Below are positions 49,009 to 62,889 of a DNA stretch of 64,000 bases, piece by piece. Positions within the stretch are counted from its first letter, which is position 1, and each line of letters opens with the position of its first letter. Origin of the DNA: Glandiceps talaboti. Taxonomy: Eukaryota > Hemichordata > Enteropneusta > Spengelidae. The translations under genes and the position numbers were made by a program. The stretch covers positions 28,794,681-28,858,680 of the forward strand of contig NC_135552.1 in the NCBI RefSeq assembly GCF_964340395.1, in the 5' to 3' direction. The notes beneath the pieces are model-generated. The model worked only from the letters and a program-made list of their open reading frames with translations. It had not been told where the DNA came from and searched no databases.

Positions 49009-50318
49009 TCTTTCAACCTTCAAGTTCTAGAGTATTGTTGGATAATTGCATTATATCTGCAGCACTTCCTTGCCGTTTTTAGTAGCGTCCAACAGCAATG
49101 TCTTTGCTAATTTTCAGCAAAATATTTGGTTCAACCGGTACGCACATCGTAATAATGTTAGTATGGATGCCAACGAGAAGCCTATTCTACGTTGATGCTG
49201 ACCGCCATGTTGTTTACCTTTTCACCTCGCCCCCATAATAGATGTTCACTAACCATTTCGGAAGTCATTTTGGCCTGTTGGAATATCTAATTACACATGG
49301 GATATCTCGTGTTTCCGAATACCATAGACAGTTTGTGATAGTTAGATTTTGACCCACGGGGCCAATGAAGGAGCTCGCAGCAAAATTGCAGCAGTCTAGT
49401 CGCTTTGCGATTAGTATAGGTGTACTGAATATTTCAACTTTTCAACTTTGTCAACAATAAACGCAGTTAGAACAGCTTTCGTATCGCGGTATCCACGCAG
49501 CTGTTTACAGTTTAATATTAATAGTAACAATGATATTAACCTATGATGGTATTTTCAATTTTTTCAACTGCTTAATGATTGTACAAACTATCGATCAATT
49601 AGTCAATTACTGCTGTTTGCATTACAATGGTGTATAATATTAAATATGATAATAATATGTATTGAGGTCAAAGATACACAGGGTGTTTCGGCATTTAACA
49701 TTTATATAATTATAGCCATTTGAATTTGAAGGCAAATTTTATTAGTTTCCTTCAGCGCTGTTTGTAGCATTTGACAAATGCTTCGAACGTATTTTATTTT
49801 TCAAAATGAGTGTGGCGTGATACCACGCATTCATTTTGACAAGTTGATTTATTCAGACACAGAGCACTGTATCAACATTACCACAATGGTGTAAATATGA
49901 TCATCAGAGTTTGTCCTTCATATCGTCATGGTAATGTCAACTCTACAGTTCAGTGTACTGGGATGAATGTGTAGAGCGGTGCAATTAGTACATTGAAATA
50001 TTAATTTACGTATCATCTGTCACGCTTGCTATCCAGTTGATCTGCAATATTAATGATGGAACTGAAAACCTAAAATGGACATACTGTCATACATCGCTTT
50101 GAGTCATGTCGCTCTTTATATAGAGGCCTTCAGCTTGTACTAGTAGCTGTAGGTTAATGTCAAAGGGCCACGGCAGACATAGTGAAATGTTGATGCAAAT
50201 AGTGCTAGAGGACACTGGGGTCAGCTTTAATAAATATGGCACGTGTGCATGACTGGTTTTACATTTGTTAAATTGAGTTCAGTACTGCATATGTACAACA
50301 TACTCATTTTATATTATG

Positions 50319-50322
<4 letters not shown>

Positions 50323-50403
<81 letters not shown>
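50323..50403. repeat. (TA)n microsatellite
   Basis: About 80 bp of TA, then 130 bp downstream the TTTGTG array. 49.0-50.3 kb shows no gene. Confidence 0.95.
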
Positions 50404-50404
<1 letters not shown>

Positions 50405-50533
50405 GCAAAAAATGCAGCCATTGAATTCCAAATAAAGAAAAGACATCTGTTGCCTGATGATACCCTAGTTATGCACAATTTTAGAACCTTTGTTATATTT
50501 TATTTTTATATAATTATGCATGTCCGTGCCTAT

Positions 50534-50660
50534 CTGTGTTTGTGTTTGTGTTTGTGTTTGTGTTTGTGTTTGTGTTTGTGTCTGTGTCTGTGTTTGTGTT
50601 TGTGTTTGTGTTTGTGTTTGTGTTTGTGTTTGTGTTTGTGTTTGTGTTTGTGTTTGTGTG
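50534..50660 (+). repeat. (TGTGTT)n hexanucleotide repeat
   Basis: About 21 units with two TCTGTG variants; the Leu-Cys ORF here is an artefact. Confidence 0.95.
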
Positions 50661-51579
50661 TACAATACAGCTCTAAATTCGCGTTTTCTCTTCTAGACAA
50701 CAGTATAAGGATTAAGATAGTTTTCCAGATTTTTCCGTAAATTGATTAGTCGCCTCTTGCCAACATCGTCATAGAGTATTGCAAATGCTTGCTCACTGTA
50801 AACTGTTGCCATGTTGTGGAAGCCCCCCCCCCTCCCCCCAAGAATTACAGATTGAGGGGGGGGGGAGTAAAGGTATCACATGTGGGATGAGAAAGTATAG
50901 TTTCCGATATTAAGTGAAGGGTCATTTCAATTACGCCTTCTTTATCTTGTATTCCCCATACGGCTATAACCCTTGTTATTACACCTCGACGTTCTTACAC
51001 AAGCTGTCATTGGTCAGAATCGAATCACATCGTCGCAAACCACAGCCTGTTTTACGGCACCATTCTTAAGGAGCCGTCCCACTGATTTTGATGATGCTCT
51101 CGCCTTCGGCTTGGGCATCATCACAATCTTGGTAAAGAGTGCCAACCCTTGTGATATTGCCCTCGCTGGCACGTGTTATTATTTATCAGATACATACCTG
51201 TAGGCACACTCAACACTATTTCACAACTCATCAGATTACAATTGCATATTGTACTGGAGGAAAGAAAGACCAATTAATAACCAGTAACGTGATTTCTGAA
51301 AATAAACCATGCTAAGATATAGTGGTCGATATGACACGTAATGTACCTCTAGTAAAAGCTTTAATTGTTTAGTCCCCTTTCACACCACTCGGTGTTATTA
51401 TTGTTCGCCTTATTGCGTTCGGCTTGGAACTATGTTTTATAGTGTGTTAATATCGTACAACATTCCAAATGTACTTGTGTCCAAATGAGCATATGTTCTC
51501 ATTATTAATCCCATGATTTGATTAACCTTGTTTATCTTAGTCGACACGTGATTAAAAGGAGAGTCTATTTTTTATTTTA

Positions 51580-52250
51580 CTACTCCAATGTCTTTCTCCT
51601 CTGACAGTTTTTTTCAGAATATGTTTGTCGTGAACCATCGTGTATGGACCTGTCACTCACATTTGTCCAACCAATTCTCATAGACCGACATTTTCCAGGG
51701 TGAAATTTCAACAATGACTTGTCTGTCCAGTCGAACATATTATCAATATTACTCTGTAACTTGTCAGTCTGTTTCACAAAAATACCTTTGAATACCTTAG
51801 TATCACCTGCAAAAATGTATACTTCAGAGTATGTAATTGTCTCTGGAAGTGCGTTTATATTAACAAAAACTATGGGCTCCAGGACTGAGCCTTGTGGTAT
51901 CTCACTGAGGATATTTTACCACTCTGAATATTCTCCATTAATTACCACTCTTTGTTTTCTATCAGGAAGAAAATCAAATCAATCAATACCGTAATATTTC
52001 AGTTTATCAACAAGTCTATTACGGGGAACCTTATCGAAGGCTTTAGCAAAATCACAATAAATAACATCGATACAGCCTCCCTTGTCCAATATTTCAGTCC
52101 ATTTGTCAATAACTTTAAGTTGTTGCAATACTGAACAGATTATTCGTGCGCTTTCATGTATTCAAACAAGGAATTTCTAATAAGTTTTTTCCATTATTTT
52201 ACAAACTACACGTGTCAAACTTACAGGTCTATAGTTCCCTGCCACTTGTT
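51580..52250 (-). pseudogene. 5'-truncated LINE reverse transcriptase fragment
   Basis: On the - strand, from 52245 downwards: GNYRPVSLTRVVCKIM, then GGCIDVIYCDFAKAFDKVPR with NRLVDKLKYYGI, and later LQSNIDNMFDWTDKSLLKFH with PGKC. This is the order of RT domains 1, 3 and the post-catalytic region of CR1/jockey-like LINEs. Stops and frameshifts interrupt it. Its 5' break lies next to a (TA)n tract at 52256-52300. Confidence 0.85.
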
Positions 52251-52252
52251 TG

Positions 52253-52255
<3 letters not shown>

Positions 52256-52300
<45 letters not shown>
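52256..52300. repeat. (TA)n microsatellite at a LINE breakpoint
   Basis: TA repeat immediately upstream (in LINE orientation) of the truncated RT. 52.3-53.3 kb shows no recognised gene. Confidence 0.95.
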
Positions 52301-52302
<2 letters not shown>

Positions 52303-53340
52303 CGCTCTGCCACTGCGGTATAGAGCACTGTCTTAGCAGATTGATACTCACCGAGTTATATATATATATTGTTGCTATGGGTTCGTTAATGGTATTCTCT
52401 TTCGATATAGCAACTTAACTTCTAGCAGGGAATTAGCTAGCAAGAGGTACTCTCAGAATCACTGCACAGGGACTAGACCAAAATATGACTACAAGATGAT
52501 TTATTGTTCAGCACTGGCTCAAACACCACTTCAACACAGGTTCGGGAGATATAAAATCTACCCAACAAGTCCCAAGCTCCTATCCATCACTCCACCCATC
52601 TCTCTCCATATCTGGTTACAATAGTTATCCTATCTTATAGCCCAGAAAAGGGGCGTTTCTCGATATGCAACGCATATTAATATCACAACTCAATTCTTAT
52701 TCTAAATCTGCATCCGGCGTCGAGACGTTTCAAACATCCGATTGGTTGGGAGTTTACTATATTTACATATGATCACATGATATTCAAATTATCATTGCCA
52801 CGCATCAATGTTCGTTGCCATCTTAACAAATACTTTCTATAACAATATACTAGTATTCTTATGACAGTCAATGCCGACTATGAATGCATACAAATTCTAT
52901 TCCTTTGAAATTGTAATAAGTTTGTTTGACATTTAGCCGACATCGATGTCTCCAGACATCCAGTCTCTTCTTTGAAAGCTAATATAATGGTTCCCTTTGT
53001 TTCAAGCCCAGCACTCTAACTTGAACTTGATACTATAACTAACAAAAGCTATAATAACATTACCGGAGATTAGGTTTTAGATACTTATTGTTCTCGCTAC
53101 TAATAGCATTTTCCATTGTTTCTTCTAATTGTATTCTTTTGTTATTCACGTGTCTTTGTACTTGATTGGAATGTTCCCTTTTGTAGTTATAATTGTGTGT
53201 TGGTTTTGCTAAAGTGCTTGGCCAAAAACAATAGGATCCATTATATCGATACATTTGTACTTCTGTATTAGAATTTCGCCTGTTTCCAAATTTATCAACC
53301 TAAAATCAGTTAATATCTTTTACTATATTTTCATGTATGT

Positions 53341-53344
<4 letters not shown>

Positions 53345-53399
<55 letters not shown>
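53345..53399. repeat. (TA)n microsatellite at a PLE breakpoint
   Basis: TA repeat directly before the first Penelope-like fragment. Confidence 0.95.
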
Positions 53400-53404
<5 letters not shown>

Positions 53405-53424
53405 CTAAGACATATCATCCGACG

Positions 53425-54447
53425 AACACATCTTCAATTAACCAGGTAGCCCCACTATACCAAAATGCACTAAAAACCATCGGCTACAAAGAGAACATCG
53501 CGTACACCAGCTAGCACCCCACCACAGAAAAACAAGAAAAACAGAAATAGAAACACCATCTGGTTCAACCCACCATATAGCAAAAACGTAGCCACCAATG
53601 TAGGCAAACGATTCCTCAACCTCAGTAATCGCAAAACATTTCCCAGCAGACAGTTACAAGTTACACAAAATATGCAACAGAAACAATGTCAAAGTCAGTT
53701 ATGTGATAGATAATGAACGAGTTTGGTTGATTATGCGTTATAACACGAGGGGGCGTAGCCCCGAGTGTTTGACGCATAATCAACCAAACGAGTTCATTAT
53801 CTTACTTATCACCACGGCGATAACAATAGAATTTGCATGTATTCCAAGTCTGTCAGGTGGCACTAGTGAAGAGTGGGTTATGGCTTATAATCTACGGCAA
53901 TCCTGTACCCTGATTGGTGGACGGAGTGTAGCCGTGTGATAAAGCTGCATGCCAAACATGGCTACCATAATCAAAGCGCACAACGCCACCATCTCCAACA
54001 GCGAAACTAAACCCAATAAAAAACCATGTGATTGCAGACAGAAGGACACCTGCCCTTTGAACGGCGAACGCCAAACGGAAAACATCATATACCAAGCCAC
54101 CGTCCATGGAAAAAACCAAACAAAAGTATATATCGGTCTAACAGAGAACAACTTCAAACAGAGATACGCCAACCACAAATTGAAACAATCATTCAAACAT
54201 GAAAAACACGAAAACAGCACAAAACTATCAAAGCACATTTGGAAACTAAAAAGAAACAACGAGCCTTTTTCCGTATGCCAAAGCATACACCAATAAAACA
54301 AAACGATGCAACCTGTGTTTAACCGAAAAACTAACCATTATTAAAGCAGACAAAAACTCCACACTAAACAAAAGAACTGAGTTGATATCTAAATACCGAC
54401 ACGAGAATAAGTTTTATTTGCCCAACTTCAATAGATCTATCACCTAA
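53425..54447 (+). pseudogene. Penelope-like element fragment with GIY-YIG endonuclease (interrupted)
   Basis: The frame starts inside the post-RT region ([11 protein letters not shown], then [20 protein letters not shown]), is broken by an insertion at 53702-53945, and resumes with CMPNMATIIKAHNA, the Cys motif CDCRQKDTCPLNG, and a GIY-YIG domain (YQATV, KVYIGLTENNFKQRY.NHK, LSKHIWKLK). After a frameshift near 54280 the C terminus continues (CNLCLTEKLTIIKADKNSTL) to a stop at 54445-54447. Penelope-like elements pair a reverse transcriptase with this endonuclease. The RT core is missing, so the copy is dead. Confidence 0.85.
53702..53945. mobile_element. Foldback insertion inside the Penelope-like fragment
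   Basis: GATAATGAACGAGTTTGGTT (from 53709) and its near-perfect complement ending at 53801 form a 30-bp arm pair around GGGGGCGTAGCCCC; a further unpaired part runs to 53945. It splits the conserved K-V-S-Y / C-M-x-N-M stretch of the element, so it inserted later. Confidence 0.65.
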
Positions 54448-54500
54448 ACTAAACCCGTTAACTAACGGAACATCAAAGCCCGACATGTAACAACATACTG

Positions 54501-54608
54501 AGTAAGTCATCCCTTCTTAGTCCTGCTTGCATACAGAGTAAGTCATCCCTTCCTAGTCCTGTTTGCATACGGAGTAAGTCGTCCCTTCTTAGTCCTGCTT
54601 GCATACGA
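54501..54608 (+). repeat. Three 36-bp direct repeats in the PLE 3' region
   Basis: AGTAAGTCATCCCTTCTTAG starts at 54501, 54537 and 54573 (a degenerate fourth start at 54609), between the PLE stop codon and the hammerhead-like core. Confidence 0.9.
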
Positions 54609-54776
54609 AGTAAGCAACCCGCCAACACCGACTTGTCCGCACCCAATACCTCACACAATAACAACCAACTTTTAACACCTTCACACACACAGCACAACCC
54701 ACCAACACATAGACAATAGTGATGATATTTCTATTGTCTGCACTCTATATATACAGCGCACCTCGAGAGTAGAAAC

Positions 54777-54822
54777 CAGATGTCTGATGATCGCAATATG
54801 CGTGAAACTCCGAGTTACACCC
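54777..54822 (+). ncRNA. Hammerhead ribozyme-like core (PLE-associated)
   Basis: CTGATGA (54784-54790), stem II CGC-AATAT-GCG (54792-54802), GAAA (54804-54807), stem III ACT-CCG-AGT (54807-54815), predicted cleavage after T816 (GUU), and stem I start TGT/ACA (54781-54783 with 54817-54819). All core bases are present in the right order. Penelope-like elements are known to carry type I hammerheads in their terminal repeats. Stem II has a U-U at the core end and stem I is short, so activity is uncertain. Confidence 0.6.
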
Positions 54823-54846
54823 AAGAAAGAGTTCCAGTACTACCAA

Positions 54847-56101
<1,255 letters not shown>

Positions 56102-57553
56102 CATTCTGGAAGTTGTGTATGATTGTACGAAGCTAAAGTGGACAATAATAATAATCTAAAAACGCCTGAAATACCGATGTCAAAACATTATTGTCAGAGT
56201 AATAGGTATTTTGCTTCTTAGATGATTTATACATGAGTATACCTTGATGTCGAAGCGGAGAGTCTTGATTTGATTTAATTTTATATGATGGAATTGCCCT
56301 AGTTATGAACATAACGTTATCATTGACAGCTAGCTTAGATCATATACATGTCAAAACTCATACCACGTGACTATAGAAAATTTATATAGTTGCCTGAGGT
56401 CGGAACCACCCACAAATACCACGAACAGTTTCAAGGCTAAGTTGTAAGGAAATACTTTCATTCTAACAAACCATACAAAATAGGAAATCCTTGCAACTTT
56501 ACCCTTGGGTGAAAAAACAAAACAATAACACCTTCCGATGTATTTTGGGTTTTTATTTTCTTAGCAAATGTGATAAATGTTACATCACAATCTTCAAGTT
56601 TTGGTTATCTCTTTCAAAATTTACACTTTAAACAAGTGAAATTTAAAATACTACAAAACAATAATTGTTGGGTTTTTGAAACTTTGCATTTTTATCAGCA
56701 AAATATCAAAACTGTGTAAGAAAATAAAACCCCAAAATAGATCAGAATGTATTTATTATATGAGAAAAAAATTATGTTGAGTCAATGACGGATAACTAGC
56801 ATTATGTCACGGTGTGGTGGATGCACCAAGAACGACACGTCTCAGAACTTGTAGTTGACCGTACATTATTCTGCGACTGCAACTGCAATTAAACACACAA
56901 CAGTTGCACTAGTTTTGTGTAGCCGTACTGGCCACGTATGCACTTCTGCCTTAACTAGCCTGCCGCGCATACTTATAAGGGAAAGATCATGTGATTAAAG
57001 TTTAATAAAGATATGTAGAAGCAAGGAAGTGATTCGATGTTAGGATTTGAAGATGGATGTTATTGGACGAAGAGAAATTAACAGATGAGTCCGGGTGACA
57101 TGATGAATGTACATAGAATTGTACGGTAAATCACAAAACGATATTAACACAAAACAAAAGGACATCTACACTTTATAAACGAGGCAGACACAGAAGTATA
57201 AGTGGCTTTTATTACGTTTGCAAGATAAATACGTCTGTGACATTTATAATAAACTTAGGTCTTATTTCTTTGGAATAGTGGCGAAGAAAATCAATTTGGC
57301 AAACAATACAGGGATTAGGGATTGTGAAAATTGCTCAAGCTTTCTCATTTCACGCTCTTCTTTTACTTATGCACCATAAATGAAGTATTGTTAAAATTTG
57401 GCAATACAATTTATATTTCGAGTAAAGTTCATTTAAGATCTGATGGTTTTAATTGCAAATGCGGAAGCAGTTGCAAAAGTTACAAGAATATCATAAACTT
57501 ATGTAGCGAAAGAAATACAAATTGAAAGAATTGTATGCAGGTATACGTACAGA

Positions 57554-57660
57554 TAGCTCTGGATATATACGGTGCGGGGTTTCGACTCGTCTTCTCCCCT
57601 TCAGACGAGTCGAAACCCCGCACCGTAAGCTTATACTCGTAGTATATGAGTCCAGAGCTA
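57554..57660. mobile_element. 107-bp hairpin MITE with 8-bp target duplication
   Basis: Outer ends TAGCTCTGGA / (reversed) TAGCTCTGGA enclose a perfect stem: ACGGTGCGGGGTTTCGACTC at 57570 pairs with 57602-57626 around a loop of about 10 nt. ACGTACAG flanks at 57545-57552 and 57661-57668. An 8-bp duplication fits the hAT superfamily. 56.1-57.5 kb shows no gene. Confidence 0.75.
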
Positions 57661-58090
57661 ACGTACAGGTTACATATGACGAATTTCGTCTTCAAGTTGT
57701 GCGTCGATATCCAATACAAAAAGCAGATAAAGATGATCATTATTATATTGTTATTACATATATTATAATTCGTGTGATTTCGTTTGCAACTGTCTGTGAC
57801 TCGAGTCATTACGAGGGTTATTTTATCTCACAACACATGACTGCAATGTGTGGAGCGCCCACAACGATGAATCTTTCACTTTCCCAGTCTATATAAACAT
57901 GAACATGAACAAGGGGATCAATTATTTGGTACTTGTTGCCTAAGGATTTGAAGCCTATATACTGTGTATGCTTCATCTGCTAGAGTATGCATTACTGTTA
58001 TTAATTTCTATAATTTATATTATACTTGCCTTGGGCTGCCCGTTGACTAGCAACTCTCATGGATGTATTGGAAGAGATGTAGTTTATCAG

Positions 58091-58165
58091 TGACGTCACT
58101 ATCAACCTACGACCTATATTCATGAAATTTGCATAAAACCATAGTGACGTAAGGCGGCCATTTTG
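58091..58165 (+). promoter_or_regulatory. Promoter-like cluster: CRE, CRE-like and YY1-like sites
   Basis: A full palindromic CRE (TGACGTCA) at 58091-58098, a CRE-like TGACGTAA at 58145-58152 and GGCCATTTTG at 58156-58165 (reverse complement CAAAATGGCC, a YY1-type core) lie 110-190 bp before the ATG at 58277. This combination is common in housekeeping promoters. No TATA box was noted. Confidence 0.45.
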
Positions 58166-58276
58166 TATATGCACGGCAGACCGAGTTGGCTAACACACAG
58201 GTGTGAGGCATTCCCCCAGCTACAGTATCTGTTTCTAACGGCTTTTTGATAGGGCAAGGTTTGCTCAAGTCTGAAA

Positions 58277-58377
58277 ATGGAAGAAGAAGTCAACGAAACA
58301 CCCGAAGAAATTGCAAGAGAAAGTCCCGACGTAGAGATACCCCTCAAAGACGATGGTCAGGCAGATTTAGCAGCCGG
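58277..58377 (+). CDS. First coding exon of an unidentified gene (partial)
   Basis: ATG in a strong context (AAAATGG) opens 33 codons plus two bases, ending at a canonical donor GG|GTAAGT. The encoded start, MEEEVNETPEEIARESPDVE followed by IPLKDDGQADLAAG, is acidic, with no membrane segment and no family I recognise. The promoter-like CRE/YY1 cluster upstream supports a real 5' end. I found no convincing second exon up to 64000, so the rest lies in a long intron beyond the window, or the call is wrong. Confidence 0.5.
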
Positions 58378-59430
58378 GTAAGTCAATCCACAATCAACAA
58401 AAATCAAAACAATAATGTTCATAGGGCTTATTGGGTACGGGTTGACATTTTCGTATTCTTCGTTCCCCTTTGAGTTGAATTATTTTAATGAAGAATTCAG
58501 TCTTTAATAAGTGGTAAATTATTGTGAAAAATGTATAAACGTCCATGTTTTCAAAGTGACATGTATATCTCGATTACCGTCGTCACCGACGCCACTGTTG
58601 CCTACACAGTACAGCTACTACATGTAGCTAGTAATGGCATTCCACTTCCAGCCCATAGAGCGTGATACTATCGGCAAATTCACAGACTATTCCGAGTGTA
58701 GTTCACATATTCAGTTGGTAACTTAAGCATTTTTCCATGGATAATTGGCTGAAGTTACACATCTTGTAATTCTAATTCGAAATTGTCATATAGTAAATGT
58801 GTATTTATCAAAAATTAAAAATGAGACATTTTGACACGTTTGTATAATTTTTAGGTATTTTCATTTTTTGAAATTAAATTACCGAAAGAAAAGCTGTGGA
58901 ACTTAATATCCACTATTAACATTTTTGTTCAGGTGAACATAAATCATAAAAAAATAGTCTTAAATTGGCTCAAATCAGGGGGGAATACTGCTGGTGTGAT
59001 TGGGTGGGTGCATGAGGTGGGGAGGTATGATGTACAGTTTATGCTATATTTCAGTGTTTCACTGCATTTTCTATATTTTTCAGGAAAAACATCCTTAAAA
59101 ATAGTCTAACTGTTACCAAACTCTAGACATCTATTTACATTTGCAAGGAATTGAGCTTGATCCAGGTTTACTGAAAAATTATAAATTTGCGCTGTAAAGT
59201 GTAATATTTTGCTGACAGCCTTGATTATTTTCTGAATTACCCAAAATGTCAGGCATGTTTTTGGCAAGGGAAAATAAACCACTCACAGTTAGAATGGTAT
59301 GATAGACTTTTAAAGTAGAGTACCTTCTCAGTTCAGGAAAATTCTGTATGCAGTTTCTGAACGTCAGTAGCTAAACATTTTGGGTTATTTTGCCTGGATT
59401 AACAGTGGATATCATTGTGGAAGAAGAAGA

Positions 59431-59435
<5 letters not shown>

Positions 59436-59461
<26 letters not shown>

Positions 59462-59503
59462 GACGACGACAACAACGACAACAACAAAACAACAACAACA
59501 ACA
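59436..59503 (+). repeat. (AAC)n/(GAC)n trinucleotide repeat
   Basis: AAC units with GAC interruptions, probably within intron 1 of the gene that starts at 58277. 58.4-59.4 kb shows no exon. Confidence 0.9.
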
Positions 59504-60747
59504 ATTAAAACTGGTATATTTTGGTACCAGAATTGATACCTATTATTGCCAACCAGGTTTTCTGTATTATAATACATATAGAAGTTTACTGTAGAGATCT
59601 TCACTGAGTGTCAATGTGAATGGATAGCCTCTAGATTATCATAGTGCTGGATGGTTATTGATAAAAATATTAGTAGGTATGAATATTCATTGGGTAATTG
59701 AGCAGACTGAAATCAAGTGCATAAAGTACAATAGGACTGATCAGTAGCATAGTTTTGAGGCACAGTCCATCTATCAAAATAGAGACCGTTGTTTTCAATG
59801 GTTTACATTTTATAAGTGTTGGCTTATTACTGATCAGTGTTGACCAATATGAGAATAACCATGTTCTGTAATAAATCTACATGTATGTGAAAGTAACCTT
59901 TTTAATGCTATAATGAACACAAGTGAAGAACACAGTGGAATGAGTTGTTAACTTTTGAAATTTACAAGTATGGCACAATATTTCACCATCAATGAGTTGG
60001 GTTATCCAAAAGGTCAACTCATTTGCACCTCTTGGAACTTTATCAACATGTATTGATTGAGTCATTATCAGCAGACAGACGAGTCAGTAAATCAAATATT
60101 TTTTGTAAAAGATCTGTATGGTAGTGTCTATATGATTTGCTAGGGCAAACACAGCAAAGCTTTTCATGTAGTCACTGTAGCCAGCATGAATGTTATATTT
60201 TCAATTGTTATGTTATTATAATGTTTTTTATTACAAAGAAAGGGGGGGGGGGGGCATGAGATTTAAAAGTTGATGGATGGATGAAGTATGTCCAGCTCAA
60301 TAAATCATTCTTGTAGAACACTCATAAATACATACATTCTTGTATTACAATGTACATACATACTGTTGCAACTTGAATAATCCATTCTTAGAAAGCAATT
60401 GAAATTGTTGTGATTTTACAGTGACCACGCTTCACAATTTTAAGATCCCTTTTTATTGTGGGGGGAGGGGGGGGCAATATTTCTTCTGTACTTTGTACCA
60501 TTTCACGTTTCTCTACAACTCTAGGTCTGTGCAGAGTAGCAGGTTTAAACTTTAATAACATGTATAGTTTGAGAAAAAAAAGGAGAAAGCATTAACAGAA
60601 TAATAGTGTTTTGTCATACAAATTGTATATGACATGTATTTTCTGGATGATGAAGACAGTTTGTACACAAAGTGTATATAAAGTACACAAAAGTTGAATA
60701 TGTACATAATGTATTTATAAGCATTAAACTGAAAGAGCAAATGTAGA

Positions 60748-60843
60748 CTGTAAGATACGTCGTGACGTTTCGCCCTCACGGGCCTCCTCTGTGTTAGGGG
60801 TTGGCCGATGGTTGAGGGCGCCCGTCACGGCGTACCTTACAGA
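60748..60843. mobile_element. CTGTAAGATA-type MITE, copy 2
   Basis: CTGTAAGATACGTCGTGACG at the left and, inverted, CTGTAAGGTACGCCGTGACG at the right (18/20) enclose about 56 bp containing TTGGCCGATGGTTGAGGG. The right half resembles the unit of the 67-bp satellite in RETSAT intron 3. 60.9-62.7 kb shows nothing recognisable. Confidence 0.7.
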
Positions 60844-62889
60844 CTATTGCAAATGATACAAATTAAATTGTGGTTGTTCCTGTGTAAGTAGTTTGCTAAT
60901 CTTTTTACAACAACTGAGACACTTGACACAATACATGTAATATTGTTACAGTTTCAATTTATATTTGATCTTTGAACCAAAGAAGTGAATTACACACAAG
61001 ACTATAAAGTATAAGATCATACTTAAGTGTCTGATTAATTGGATTTGGATGGGATATCACACAAATACCTTACAAATTAATGATATTGTCTTTTTTTTTA
61101 TGAGAGCCTTGTCATCACAAAAAATGTGACTATTAAATTGTGTGTGTTGTGTTCCTTCAGTAGGATGATAAGTTATCATCCTGAAACAGATAGTTTGATT
61201 GATTATGCTGCTTTGATAGTTGACCTCAACACTGTTTGAAAGAAATAAACCCATATTAATACATAAGTATATAGTGATTTGGATGTCACATACATGTAAT
61301 AAAATACTTCATGTAATGAATGACTACAAAATCAGTAGTAAATGTTTACGTTTACAGATATGTTTGTACTTATTGATAAAGATAATGTATATATAGATAG
61401 ATAGATAGATAGACATTTTATCCTGTGGGTCTGACATGATAACGTCTTTTACTTTAATTGCATATGGGTTCATTGATGCCAGTATTTCTATATTTTACTA
61501 TTGTGTTTTACATGATAAAACTTCAATTTTCTTATAATTGCTCATAAATTGGCTACTATTCTGAAATGCAAGACTTTTTTGTGCTTATTACTACACACAA
61601 ATGTGTTACTAGAGATGTGATGTGGGTAGAATATGAACATATCTTTACACAATCACAAAATACAACTGGAAAGAATCTTTGGAAAAATTAATTAGAGAGA
61701 CATTTACATGATGTAGTTAATTAACATTATTTGTTATTTTAATAAAAAATACACAACTTCATGTACATGTAGCCTCAAAATAGAATTGCAATTACGGTAC
61801 TGACTAGGGTTGTAATAGTTGCAAAATTGAATATCATTTATAGGCCTTGAGCCTGATTCAAACAATAAATGATAATAATAAAAACAAGTAATATACATTG
61901 TATATAGTTGAGGTCTAAAGATTATTTCCTGGGTGAACAGAATGCAAAGTTTGTAGTAAAAACCCCTCAATGAAATCGGGATTTGTATTCTGAAACTGCA
62001 TCTTAGTACTTGTAGATAGTGGTTTAACGTAGTATGGGCCTCAGACATAAAGTTTTAAATTTGTTTCTGTTACTTTGTCCAAGAGTACTCCAACCTATCA
62101 AGATAAGAAACCAGGAGTCACCATGCAATATTTTTTAAATAGATGTCAAAATGTTACCAAAATTCAGTCATTTTAGAATCCAAAATGGCCACTGACTACT
62201 GCATATATTTCAATTCTATGGGAAAATAAAAGTTTGTCAATTCCTTTGAAAACAAGACAGTGAATTCCAAATTTATTTTATTATTTCAAAATGACCAGGA
62301 ATAAGCTTTCAGTATTGTGAAATCTTGAAAGATTCAAGCTGCTTTGATTTTCCAGCAATCACAAAGTGGCCTGTTGGGCACATCTTCCAGCAAGTGAAGT
62401 GATCAGCTCTAAGCCATGTTATAATGTTGTATGCTGTTAAAATACAGATACTGACCACTTCACAAAGCTATTAACCTCCCAAAGAGAATTGAAATGTTGT
62501 CAGTGTACAATCATCAACAAAATTTAAATCCTTTGTGAACAAATTGTATGTAACTTGTAAGTGGGAGTGCAGGATGTAATACTCACTCTGAAGGTTCCTA
62601 TCACTTTCGTGTATCTACTGAATTGATAATTAATAATGAATATATACTGATCAATTTGATACTGTCTGGTACATGTAGGTAGTTAGTCCCCAACTGGCAC
62701 TGTCTGGAGGGGAATTACACATTGGGTTCTGTCCATGAATGCATCCATCCGTCTGTCAGTGCATTCACCCTCATACATGTATGTCTGGCATGCACCAACT
62801 GATTTCAACCAAACCTGGCACAAAGGTAACATACATGTACAACATGGATATGAGACATATCACATATGCACATCACTTTGTTGTGTGAC

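Noticed and set aside
50973-51203. 76-codon ORF with a TFDDALAFGLG-like segment
   Set aside because: Overlaps a small inverted repeat (TGATGATGC / GCATCATCA) and matches no family I know; probably MITE sequence.
57570-57626. Possible tRNA (GGTTTCGACTC resembles a B box)
   Set aside because: It is part of a perfect hairpin with no A box, anticodon arm or acceptor stem.
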